DNA from: Sedimenticola sp. | GTDB lineage: Bacteria; Pseudomonadota; Gammaproteobacteria; Chromatiales; Chromatiaceae | NCBI GenBank assembly: GCA_026196475.1 | Contig: JAPHTA010000185.1 | Location: 1-41,862 of the forward strand | Length of the DNA stretch: 41,862 bases | Direction: 5' to 3' | Shown: positions 8,144-15,493 of the stretch, piece by piece | How positions within the stretch are numbered: position 1 is the first letter of the stretch | Layout of the letters: each line of letters opens with the position of its first letter | Notes under the pieces: generated by a model | Seen by the model: the letters and a program-made list of their open reading frames with translations, nothing else | Database searches by the model: none | What the model was told of the DNA's origin: nothing | Position numbers and translations under genes: made by a program

Positions 8144-8611
8144 TCAGACTCCATCAAGCGGCAGTGCCGTTGTCCCCTTCTGCCGACTCAGCACAAAGCT
8201 GGTGTTAACCGAACGGATGCCGGCAAGCTTGAGCAGTTGCCCGCTCAGCAACAGCTCGTAGTCGTCCATGCTCCGGCTGACCACCTTCAACAGGTAGTCA
8301 TAACTGCCACTCATGGAGCAGCACTCGAGGATCTGCGGCGTCTCCTCGACGAACCTGGCGAAGGTGTGCAGCGTCTCCTGGTTGTGGTGTTCCAGGGAGA
8401 CCAGGGCGTAAGCGAGAACATTCAGCCCGACCGAGGCCGGATCCAGAAGGGTGACCCGGGAACGGATCACCCCGGCCTCCTGCAGGCGTTTGACCCGCCG
8501 CCAACAGGGAGACGGTGAAAGCCCCACCCGCTCTGCCAATTCACTGTTGGTCAGGCAGGCATCCTGCTGCAGGAGGGTGAGGATTTTTTTATCCAGTCTG
8601 TCCAGTTCCAT
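8144..8611 (-). CDS. Lrp/AsnC family transcriptional regulator
   Basis: A 155-residue DNA-binding regulator. The N-terminal winged HTH begins LDRLDKKILTLLQQDAC, with LTNSELAERVGLSPSPCWRRVKRLQEAGVI as the HTH and recognition helix. The C-terminal RAM/AsnC ligand-binding domain has ILECCSMSGSYDYLLKVVSRSMDDYE and IRSVNTSFVLSRQKGTTALPL, as in Lrp itself. Length is normal. The frame extends upstream to 8899 but family alignment fixes the start at ATG 8611. It is divergent from the pterin dehydratase gene, so it may control that gene and aromatic or branched amino acid metabolism in response to an amino acid. That link rests on position only. Confidence 0.9.
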   Translation of the reverse strand: MELDRLDKKILTLLQQDACLTNSELAERVGLSPSPCWRRVKRLQEAGVIRSRVTLLDPASVGLNVLAYALVSLEHHNQETLHTFARFVEETPQILECCSMSGSYDYLLKVVSRSMDDYELLLSGQLLKLAGIRSVNTSFVLSRQKGTTALPLDGV

Positions 8612-8759
8612 ATCCGTATCTAACCTGTACGTCCTGCGCCGCGCAAGCGAATTCGTAACAACCGCAACCATTATCCAGCGGTGGCCCGGCATACAACGCC
8701 TTGCAGGTCTAGTATTAAGGTGATTCAGCAGTTCTCTTTCAGACCAAGCGAGGTAACCG

Positions 8760-9122
8760 ATGAATACAGAAACCACGCCCCTCTCTTCACGCCACTGCCG
8801 GGCCTGCAGCGAGGGTACACCTCCGTTTTCCCGTACCCGCAGCGAGGCGCTGCTGGCCCGCATAGAGGACGGGTGGCAACTGGACGAGTCAGCCCACACG
8901 CTAGAGCGGGAGTTTCGCTTCGGTAACTACTACCAGACCCTGGCCTTCGTCAACGCGGTAGCCTGGATCGCCCATGCCGAAGACCACCACCCGGACCTGG
9001 AGGTCAGTTACAACCGTTGCCGGGTCCGATTCAGTACCCACAGCATAGGCGGTCTATCGGAGAACGACTTCATCTGTGCGGCAAGAGTGGACGCCCTGGA
9101 ACCCGGATCGGCCCCTGTTTGA
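8760..9122 (+). CDS. phhB: Pterin-4a-carbinolamine dehydratase
   Basis: A 120-residue enzyme that dehydrates 4a-hydroxytetrahydrobiopterin, regenerating the pterin cofactor of aromatic amino acid hydroxylases. The signature is clear: AEDHHPDLEVSYNRCRVRF, followed by STHSIGGLSENDF. These contain the paired histidines and the downstream Trp/His-Asp positions of the PCD active site. The N-terminal CRAC segment (SSRHCRACSEGTPP) is common in proteobacterial PhhB. No phenylalanine hydroxylase lies in the window, so the partner is elsewhere, or the protein serves molybdopterin or other pterins. Expression may be controlled by the divergent Lrp-type regulator 148 bases away. Confidence 0.92.
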   Translation: MNTETTPLSSRHCRACSEGTPPFSRTRSEALLARIEDGWQLDESAHTLEREFRFGNYYQTLAFVNAVAWIAHAEDHHPDLEVSYNRCRVRFSTHSIGGLSENDFICAARVDALEPGSAPV

Positions 9123-9223
9123 CCCGGGATAAAAGGTGCTATACCAGCCATACCGGTTTCTGATTGCCACCCCATGTTAGTGTTTGCTAATATTTTACCG
9201 GTATCCCAGCAGAGTAACCGCAG

Positions 9224-10147
9224 ATGCCCTATCCCACAGCTCGAACCAACCAGCCCGAATCTCCATTCGACCCGGATAACGAGCAACAGTACCAGGCCTG
9301 GCGCAAGCAGAAACTGGACCACTATCCACAGTCGATCGAAGAACTGGTGGTCGAGGTGAAGGATCCGCGCAACCTCTCCCGCGCCGAGTTCGAGGCGATC
9401 CTGCAGCGACTGCAGAAGGCCAACATGGCAATCTACATCAGCGCAACCGGGAGCGATCCCGATCCGGAGATTCCGCTCGCACTGGGTCGCCGTTTCGGCG
9501 CCCGGCGCCTGAACCACAACTGGCTCTCCGACGATACCGGCCTGACCTCGCTCAAGGTGGCTACCGATGGCGTGCGCAAGCACTACATCCCCTACTCCAA
9601 CCGGCCGATCAAATGGCACACCGATGGCTACTACAACCGACCGGACGAGCAGATCCACTCATTGTTACTGCACTGTGTGCAAAGTGCAGGCAGCGGCGGT
9701 GAGAACGCTCTGCTGGATCACGAGATCGCCTACCTGCTGCTGCGTGACCGGAATCCCGACTACATCCCCGCCCTGATGGGATCGGAGGTGATGACCATCC
9801 CCCCCCGCATGAGCCAGGACAAGATCGCCCGCCGTGAAGAGCGCGGACCGGTCTTCTCGATTCTGCCGGACGGGAATCTGCACATGCGCTACACCATTCG
9901 CACGCGCCACGTGATCTGGTCCGACGACCCGGGCACCCAGGCCGCGCTGCAGGCACTGGGCGAGATCCTGCATGGCGACTCGCCCTTCATCTTTCGTGGA
10001 CGACTGGAGCCCGGAATGGGCCTGATCAGCAACAATATCCTGCATGACCGGACCGGATTCAGTGATAACCAGCAGGGAGTTCGTCACCTCTACCGGGCCC
10101 GTTACTACGACCGCCTGGCCCACACCGGGGTGGAGCTCTACACCTAG
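9224..10147 (+). CDS. TauD/TfdA-like Fe(II)/2-oxoglutarate dioxygenase
   Basis: A 307-residue protein with the double-stranded beta-helix dioxygenase pattern. The metal motif H-x-D is in IKWHTDGYYN, the distal His is in NILHDRTGF, and the 2-oxoglutarate-binding Arg is in RHLYRARYYDR. Spacing between the two His (about 120 residues) fits the TauD clan. The N-terminal 60 residues are a charged helical extension. It probably hydroxylates a small organic acid; the substrate cannot be read from the sequence. No signal peptide is present. Its last four bases overlap the end of the convergent DUF3179 gene. No sulfonate or taurine transport genes are near, which argues against a taurine role. Confidence 0.78.
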   Translation: MPYPTARTNQPESPFDPDNEQQYQAWRKQKLDHYPQSIEELVVEVKDPRNLSRAEFEAILQRLQKANMAIYISATGSDPDPEIPLALGRRFGARRLNHNWLSDDTGLTSLKVATDGVRKHYIPYSNRPIKWHTDGYYNRPDEQIHSLLLHCVQSAGSGGENALLDHEIAYLLLRDRNPDYIPALMGSEVMTIPPRMSQDKIARREERGPVFSILPDGNLHMRYTIRTRHVIWSDDPGTQAALQALGEILHGDSPFIFRGRLEPGMGLISNNILHDRTGFSDNQQGVRHLYRARYYDRLAHTGVELYT

Positions 10148-11085
10148 GGGTGATAAACCTCGGTCTCCGGATGGAAAGCGTACCAGGCGAACCAGAAAGA
10201 GCGGATCACCGGCAACTCATTCCCCTGCCGGTCAAGGATACGCAGGCTGCCCGTTGACGGGTTGAAGCGGAGATCAAGATGCTCGCCGGCAAACCGGTCT
10301 GCGGCCCCGGGCCCGGCCATGCTCAACCGGGAAACCGGGTATGCCTTGAACTGTCCGGCAATCTCGAGGCCGTATACCAGCTCCTTGGGGTGAAACCGGG
10401 GGTCACGCCTGCTGACCGGGAAGTAGACGCCCTCGCTGTCCTGGTAGCCGGCGTAGGGATCACGATCGTAATCCCGCTGGTAGCCTGTCTCCCGTGACAG
10501 TACCCGGGTGTCCGGATAGAGCCGTTGCCACTCCTCCCAAGAGGTCACCATCATGGGCAGCACCTTCAGTTCGCTGCCACGCATCTGTCCGCTGATAGCC
10601 CGGGCCAGAAGCTGCGACCAGAGAGACTCCGTTTTTCGATCATACAACAGCACATCGCTGTTATAGAGCAGACCAGAGACACCGAACTCAAGTGTGTTCC
10701 CCTCTACCCGGGCGGAGAAGGCGACACCACTGCCGCACAACGGGCAGTAGGTAATCACCACCGGCTCGCCCGCTATCCTGTCATTGACGATCTCGTGCCA
10801 GTTCATAATAGCGATCGGGTAGGCCTTCGCCTCCCCGTCCCGAACAAGCCCCAGCACCGGATCCCCCGCTTCCGGTATCCCCTTTTCGTCAACCTCCAGG
10901 AATCGCGGCCTGTCTATCGACGGAATCCCGTCCCGGGGTGGACCACCGGAGTGGATCTCATCCACCGGAACCAGGGTACGGGTCGGATCAAGGGTAAAGT
11001 CCCCCACGGTCACCGCGGCCGAGATCAACGGCAGCCAGAGCATGAGTACGGGCAGATAGCGAATGGATTTGCTGTATCGATTCAT
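10144..11085 (-). CDS. Secreted DUF3179 domain protein
   Basis: A 313-residue protein with an N-terminal signal sequence (YLPVLMLWLPLISAA), so it is exported. The body matches DUF3179: IPSIDRPRF, then AYPIAIMNWHEIVND, then VVITYCPLCGSGVAF with a CxxC pair, SGLLYNSDVLLYDR, ESLWSQLLARAISG, and RLYPDTRVLSRETGY. The CPLC pair and conserved His and Trp suggest a metal or redox site, but the function of DUF3179 is not established. It ends tail-to-tail with the dioxygenase, overlapping it by four bases. There is no close gene upstream on the same strand, so it is probably transcribed alone. Confidence 0.85.
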   Translation of the reverse strand: MNRYSKSIRYLPVLMLWLPLISAAVTVGDFTLDPTRTLVPVDEIHSGGPPRDGIPSIDRPRFLEVDEKGIPEAGDPVLGLVRDGEAKAYPIAIMNWHEIVNDRIAGEPVVITYCPLCGSGVAFSARVEGNTLEFGVSGLLYNSDVLLYDRKTESLWSQLLARAISGQMRGSELKVLPMMVTSWEEWQRLYPDTRVLSRETGYQRDYDRDPYAGYQDSEGVYFPVSRRDPRFHPKELVYGLEIAGQFKAYPVSRLSMAGPGAADRFAGEHLDLRFNPSTGSLRILDRQGNELPVIRSFWFAWYAFHPETEVYHP

Positions 11086-11204
11086 ATCATTACCTCCCTC
11101 TCCCGGAACCCGTGGATCAAAAACAGCGGGGTATTTTCGGCGGTATATTGATACAGACCGGTTTCGTCAAGGAACCGTTTCAGGCCCCGCTTCCCCCAAC
11201 TCCC

Positions 11205-12683
11205 TCAATCGCCGGACCAGAACAGGCGATCGCAGAGCGCTTTCAGGTGCCGGATTCCGGGCTCGATCCGCTCCTCCTCGATTCCACTGTAACCGAACAG
11301 GAGACCAAGGCGGGGCGGGGACGAGTCGAGATAGAGACTGGAGACCGGGTAGATCCCGAGACCTTCGCTGGCAGCCTGCGTTACCAGGTCCCGCTCCCGG
11401 CCGGCCAGTGCCTCATCCCGGAACCAGAGCAGGAAATGCAGTCCGGCGTTGATACCCTGCAGCTCGATCCGTTCTGAAAAATGGCTCTGCAGTGCCTCGA
11501 TCAGACGCTGGCGCCGCTGCTGGTAGCGCTTGCCCATCCGCCGCAGATGCCGGTCATACTCACCACTGCGGATAAATTCGGCCAGTACCCTCTGCTGGTG
11601 GCTGTTGGTCTGCCGGTCCGAGAGCCAGCGCAGGGCGACGAAAGGCTCGATCAGTGGCCGGGGCAAAATCACGTAACCGATCCTCAATGACGGGAACAGC
11701 ACCTTGGAAAAGGTTCCCACGTAGAGTGTCCTCAGGCCCCGGTCAAGCCCCTGCAGAGAGGCGATGGGCCGCCCCTGGTAGCGAAACTCGCCATCATAGT
11801 CATCCTCCACGATATAGCTCTGGTTCCGTTGCGCCCATTCCAGGAGCGCCACCCGACGGGAAAGCGACAGGATGGCACCGGTCGGAAACTGGTGTGACGG
11901 GGTGACATAGAGCAGCGCCGGCTGCGCCACATGCTCCGGGAGGCAGCTGGTATCGACACCCTCCACATCCACCGGCAGGGGGTGAAGCCCGGCCCCGGCC
12001 GTCTCGAAACAGGCCCGGGAACCAAGGTATCCCGGCTCCTCCAGGTAGACCCGGGTTTCCGGCCGGATCAACAGTCGGGCCACCAGGTCCAGAGCCTGCT
12101 GCGATCCGTTCACGATGCAGACCTGGTCCGCATCACAGTGGCACCCCCTGCCGCTACGTGCATGGCCCGCGATCAGCTCTCTCAGCTCCGGGTCACCCCG
12201 GGGGTCCTCATACTGCAACAGCGAACGGTCAAAAAGGCGGCTGTTGAGTCTTTTCCAGAGTGTCACCGTGCGTTGGTCGATCGACACCTCTCCGTAGCGG
12301 AAATCGTACTTCAGGTGCTGCTCACGCTGTCCGGAGCAACGCCGACGCCACTGCTGCAATGCGATCCCCGCCTGTTCCGAGAGCCGTCGTTCCGGTAGCT
12401 GTTCGGGCGTCATGGTCACCCTCTCCTGCAACGACTCCAGGCCGGATTCAGGCAGTGCACAGACCCGGGTAGCGTCACCCACGCGACCACTGATGTAGCC
12501 TTCGGATTTGAGCTGGTCGTAGGCCAGGAGGACGACGTTCCGGGAGACACCCAGCGACTGGGCCAGAACCCGGCTGGCGGGCAGCCGGGCATCTTCACCC
12601 AGTTCACCGGCCAGTATCATCCGCTTCAGGGAACGATATATCTGTCGGTAGCGCGCCCCTCGCCCATCCAGGTGCAGCAGCAT
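11205..12683 (-). CDS. MocR-type GntR/aminotransferase regulator (PdxR-like)
   Basis: A 492-residue regulator. The N-terminal GntR winged helix is at about 10-75 (RQIYRSLKRMILAGEL, LPASRVLAQSLGVSRNVVLLAYDQLKSEGYI). A long linker leads to a fold-type I aminotransferase domain (about 125-485): NGSQQALDLVARLLI, EEPGYLG, YVTPSHQFPTGAILSLSRR, IVEDDYDGEFRY, and VGTFSKVLFPSLRIGYVI, with the PLP-binding Lys in the last. Such proteins sense PLP or an amine. It is divergent from a PNPOx-like flavoprotein across 105 bases that hold direct repeats of the TGGACC type, a common MocR arrangement. I infer that it controls that gene. Confidence 0.92.
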   Translation of the reverse strand: MLLHLDGRGARYRQIYRSLKRMILAGELGEDARLPASRVLAQSLGVSRNVVLLAYDQLKSEGYISGRVGDATRVCALPESGLESLQERVTMTPEQLPERRLSEQAGIALQQWRRRCSGQREQHLKYDFRYGEVSIDQRTVTLWKRLNSRLFDRSLLQYEDPRGDPELRELIAGHARSGRGCHCDADQVCIVNGSQQALDLVARLLIRPETRVYLEEPGYLGSRACFETAGAGLHPLPVDVEGVDTSCLPEHVAQPALLYVTPSHQFPTGAILSLSRRVALLEWAQRNQSYIVEDDYDGEFRYQGRPIASLQGLDRGLRTLYVGTFSKVLFPSLRIGYVILPRPLIEPFVALRWLSDRQTNSHQQRVLAEFIRSGEYDRHLRRMGKRYQQRRQRLIEALQSHFSERIELQGINAGLHFLLWFRDEALAGRERDLVTQAASEGLGIYPVSSLYLDSSPPRLGLLFGYSGIEEERIEPGIRHLKALCDRLFWSGD

Positions 12684-12720
12684 ACAGCCTCCATAATTGG
12701 CTCTAGTGAATCAGCTGACA

Positions 12721-12739
12721 ATGGATCTTTTTATGGACC
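12721..12739. promoter_or_regulatory. Candidate MocR operator (direct repeats)
   Basis: ATGGATC (12721-12727) and ATGGACC (12733-12739) are near-identical direct repeats 12 bases apart, between the divergent MocR and PNPOx-like genes. A related TTGGCTC lies just to the left (12697-12703). MocR/PdxR proteins are known to bind direct repeats of this general kind. The assignment is inference. Confidence 0.45.
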
Positions 12740-12788
12740 CATTCATAGACGATGATAGACCAGCAACGCAGCTGAGGAGAACCACGGG

Positions 12789-13400
12789 ATGAGTAACAGA
12801 ACAAACCGGAGTGAACTGAAAAGGCACAGTGAAAGAGGCCACTACGACCGGGAGACCATCTACCGGATTCTGGACCAGGGGATGATCTGTCACGTCTCCT
12901 TCAGCCTGGACGGGCAGCCCTACGTCATCCCGATGGCCTACGCACGCAGTGGCGATGGGTTGATCCTTCACGGCTCACCCCACTCGCGCCTGCTGCAAAG
13001 TATCGCCGACGGCATTCCGGTGTGCGTCGCTGTCACCCACCTGGATGGGCTGGTGCTGGCACGCTCAACCTTCCACCACTCCCTCAACTTCCGCTCCGTC
13101 GTCGCCTTCGGGCGAGCGCGCCCGATTACCCGGCCGGAAGAGAAACAGCAGGCCCTGGTTGAATTGACCGAGCACCTGGCCCCGGGCCGTTGCGCAGTCG
13201 CCCGTGCCGCCACCGATGCCGAGGTAAAGGCCACCAGCGTGGTACGTTTTGAAATCGAGGAGGCATCGGCCAAGAGCCGCAGTGGCCCACCCAAAGACAA
13301 CCCGGCGGACATGCAGCTGGAGGTCTGGGCGGGAGTGGTCCCGTTGCGGATCGAACGCGGGGAACCGGTGCCGGCACCCGACCTGAAAGCGGGTGTGTAA
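12789..13400 (+). CDS. PNPOx-like split-barrel flavin-binding protein (NimA-like)
   Basis: A 203-residue protein of the pyridoxamine 5'-phosphate oxidase-like superfamily, of the flavin-nucleotide-binding/NimA type. Family marks are DRETIYRILDQGMICHVSFSLDGQPYVIPMAY, GLILHGSPHSRLLQS, HLDGLVLARSTFHHSLNFRSVVAFGRAR, and a C-terminal VWAGVVPLRI. Members bind FMN, F420 or heme and often act as small-molecule reductases; the substrate is unknown. GAGG lies ahead of the ATG at 12789. The divergent MocR regulator is the likely controller. It is not the housekeeping PdxH, which has a different C-terminal signature. Confidence 0.85.
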   Translation: MSNRTNRSELKRHSERGHYDRETIYRILDQGMICHVSFSLDGQPYVIPMAYARSGDGLILHGSPHSRLLQSIADGIPVCVAVTHLDGLVLARSTFHHSLNFRSVVAFGRARPITRPEEKQQALVELTEHLAPGRCAVARAATDAEVKATSVVRFEIEEASAKSRSGPPKDNPADMQLEVWAGVVPLRIERGEPVPAPDLKAGV

Positions 13401-13410
13401 CTGTTACAGT

Positions 13411-13444
13411 CGGGAGACCGAGGCGGCGACAGGATCGTCTCCCG
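13411..13444. terminator. Hairpin between convergent genes
   Basis: CGGGAGAC (13411-13418) and GTCTCCCG (13437-13444) form a perfect 8-bp stem with an 18-base loop. It lies between the stop of the PNPOx-like gene and the stop of the convergent nitroreductase gene. A T-rich bit (TTGTT) follows on the + strand, so it could terminate the + gene and perhaps both. Confidence 0.5.
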
Positions 13445-13457
13445 TTGTTCGCCAGTA

Positions 13458-14132
13458 CTACCTGAAAATGGCGATCTGCTGCAGGCTCTTTTTCTCAATC
13501 GCCGGCACCGTGGTCCCCGGTTCCGGATAGCCAACCACCAGGATCAGGGTCGGGGTCTCGTTTTTCGGCCGCCCCAGAATGCGGTTTAGAAAACGCATCG
13601 GGCTCGGCGTATGGGTCAGGCTGGCCAGTCCGGCGTTATGAATGGCTGTTATCAGTATCCCGGTAGCGATTCCCACGGAATCACGCACGTAGTAGTGCTT
13701 GATCTTTTTGCCCTGTGCATCGATGCCGTAGTTCTCGCTGAAGATCACGATCAGGTACGGCGCCCGTTCCAGAAAAGGCTTCTGCGCATCGGTTGCCAGG
13801 GGTTTCAGGGCATCCAGCCACTCTTCGGACGCACCGCCCTGGTAGAAGGCCCGCTCCTCTTCCTCCGCAGCCAGACGTATCTGTTTTTTCAGATCGGGAT
13901 CGCTGACCACGATGAACTTCCAAGGCTGCTGGTTAGCGCCACTGGGTGCGCGCCCGGCAGCCAGCAGGCAGGATTCGATCACCCGCCGGTCAACCGGCCG
14001 GTCAGAGAAGGTGCGCACCGTGCGGCGCCGCTTCATCTGCTCCAGAAAGCGGTCTGCACGTTGCCTCATCTCCGCTTCGGGATACTCGACGAACTGATCG
14101 AGCGGAACCGGCTGATACTGATCTTCACTCAT
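13458..14132 (-). CDS. Iodotyrosine deiodinase-like nitroreductase-family flavoprotein
   Basis: A 224-residue FMN enzyme of the nitroreductase superfamily. Family marks are [13 protein letters not shown] (FMN phosphate contact), [21 protein letters not shown], and a C-terminal half strikingly like animal [63 protein letters not shown]. The three lid residues that bind the substrate zwitterion in IYD (Glu, Tyr four later, Lys 21 after Tyr) are present as Glu93, Tyr97 and Lys118. It may therefore remove halogen from halotyrosines, using NAD(P)H-reduced FMN. One base separates it from the upstream HDOD gene, so they are co-transcribed. BluB is less likely because the lid matches IYD. Confidence 0.85.
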   Translation of the reverse strand: MSEDQYQPVPLDQFVEYPEAEMRQRADRFLEQMKRRRTVRTFSDRPVDRRVIESCLLAAGRAPSGANQQPWKFIVVSDPDLKKQIRLAAEEEERAFYQGGASEEWLDALKPLATDAQKPFLERAPYLIVIFSENYGIDAQGKKIKHYYVRDSVGIATGILITAIHNAGLASLTHTPSPMRFLNRILGRPKNETPTLILVVGYPEPGTTVPAIEKKSLQQIAIFR

Positions 14133-14133
14133 C

Positions 14134-15114
14134 TCAAAGCACCAGCTCCGTCAGGTGATCGTAGAGTGCAATAATCGGTGCCACCACCGCCTCTGCCTGC
14201 AAGGAACCGGAATCCCCCTTCGGCCCACCTGACAGGTGGAAATTCGCCAACCGGTCCGCCTGTCGCAGCAGCATCACCTCTTCGCTGGCGTCCTCTACCT
14301 TGTGGTGGGTGATGGTGAGATTGACCAGTTTCCGGGGAAACGACCAGCTATCTAGAAGCCGTCCACCAAGAATCGCGTGGTTGATGCCCAGTCTCTCCTC
14401 CTCCAGACTGCACAATTCATCCCCGAAGGTGTGCTGGTGGACGATCTCCGAGTACTCCACCGGCATCTGCTGAAGCAGCAGCAGCTTTCCGATATCGTGG
14501 ATCAAACCGGCGATGAAAAGATCACCCGGAGAGGCCAGCCCCCTGGCCTCAGCCAGTTTTCGGCAGGCACAGGCGGTAAACAACGAGTGGCGCCAGAAAC
14601 TGTTCATGTCGATCAGTTCGGGGCTGATGCCGAAAAAGAGGCTCTTCACCTCTGTGGATATCAACAGGGCCCAGAGATCGAATGGCCCCACCCGGAGGAT
14701 CGCATCGGCCACCTGGGTCACCTTCCGGGAGGAGCCGTAGTAGGCGGAGTTGCCAAGTTGCAGCGCCCGAGTGGTCAGTCCCGGATCGGTCTCCAGCAGC
14801 TGGATCATTCTCTCGATTCCCGCTGTCTCCGACTCCAGCTCCTGGTAGATCTCGATCAGGACATGGGGCAGTGAGGGTAGCTTGGCATTGCGGATCAGCC
14901 AGCCAGGCAGATCCCCTTGACGCGGACTTCCCGCCTTGGTTTCCGCCAGCGTACGCACATCCCGCGCCCCCTGGTCCCAGGCATCCACCGAGTCATCGCA
15001 AAATGAGCAGATACCAAGTCCGGTGGCGGTATCGGAACGCAACCAGTGCATCCCTCCCTTGTCGATCGAAGAGGCTATATAGCGATGTGTTCTGCCACAA
15101 CTGATGCAAATCAT
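14134..15114 (-). CDS. Zinc-ribbon HDOD domain protein
   Basis: A 326-residue protein from the ATG at 15114. Two cysteine pairs at the N-terminus (MICISC, residues 3 and 6; GICSFC, 36 and 39) look like a zinc ribbon. The HDOD domain (about 90-290) follows: [101 protein letters not shown]. An HD pair is kept in LIHDIGK, although HDOD proteins are generally thought not to be phosphodiesterases. They act in signalling, motility or stress control. The frame is open to a TTG at 15144, but MICISC is the better start. It is co-transcribed with the deiodinase-like gene one base downstream. Confidence 0.85.
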   Translation of the reverse strand: MICISCGRTHRYIASSIDKGGMHWLRSDTATGLGICSFCDDSVDAWDQGARDVRTLAETKAGSPRQGDLPGWLIRNAKLPSLPHVLIEIYQELESETAGIERMIQLLETDPGLTTRALQLGNSAYYGSSRKVTQVADAILRVGPFDLWALLISTEVKSLFFGISPELIDMNSFWRHSLFTACACRKLAEARGLASPGDLFIAGLIHDIGKLLLLQQMPVEYSEIVHQHTFGDELCSLEEERLGINHAILGGRLLDSWSFPRKLVNLTITHHKVEDASEEVMLLRQADRLANFHLSGGPKGDSGSLQAEAVVAPIIALYDHLTELVL

Positions 15115-15493
15115 TCTGAACCTGCGGACGGCCGAATCGACCAAGACGAATCTACCTGGGAAAGCCGATTATTTGTACGAAATTGTCTATAGCATACAAG
15201 CATATAGAGAATAAACATAGTCTTTTGCATTAACCTGGATGGCGATCATGCCATGGTGACCGGCTCTGTATACCGGAGCATGACAACCGCCGCCACATTC
15301 CTCGTCCGATCGCTCCAGGGGCAAACTCTGTCCTCTTTACCGATTTGCGAGAAACTTTCTTTCTCAAACGACACTATAACCGAGTATTTTGCAAGGATAT
15401 TCCCCGGACCTGGTCCTAGACTTTGTTATATCGCAACAACGCGCCACATGGTCGCCCCCGGGGCGACCATCCTGAAGACCAGAGGGCAGCGAC
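15115..15493. other. Divergent promoter region, HDOD gene versus 2-oxoacid dehydrogenase operon
   Basis: No gene is supported in these 379 bases, which are richer in A and T than the neighbours. They must hold the promoters of both flanking genes. A TTATAT that could be a -10 element lies at 15425-15430, followed by the palindrome at 15448-15470. Other short inverted repeats (CCGG-rich, near 15260-15275) are present. An 83-codon ORF on the + strand here looks like chance. Confidence 0.6.
15448..15470. promoter_or_regulatory. Perfect 23-bp palindrome before the E1 gene
   Basis: Arms of 11 bases (ATGGTCGCCCC and GGGGCGACCAT) flank a single central C, 23 bases before the E1 start codon. It would fold into a very stable hairpin in the 5' leader or serve as a dimeric operator. 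The sequence match is exact; the role is inference. Confidence 0.55.
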
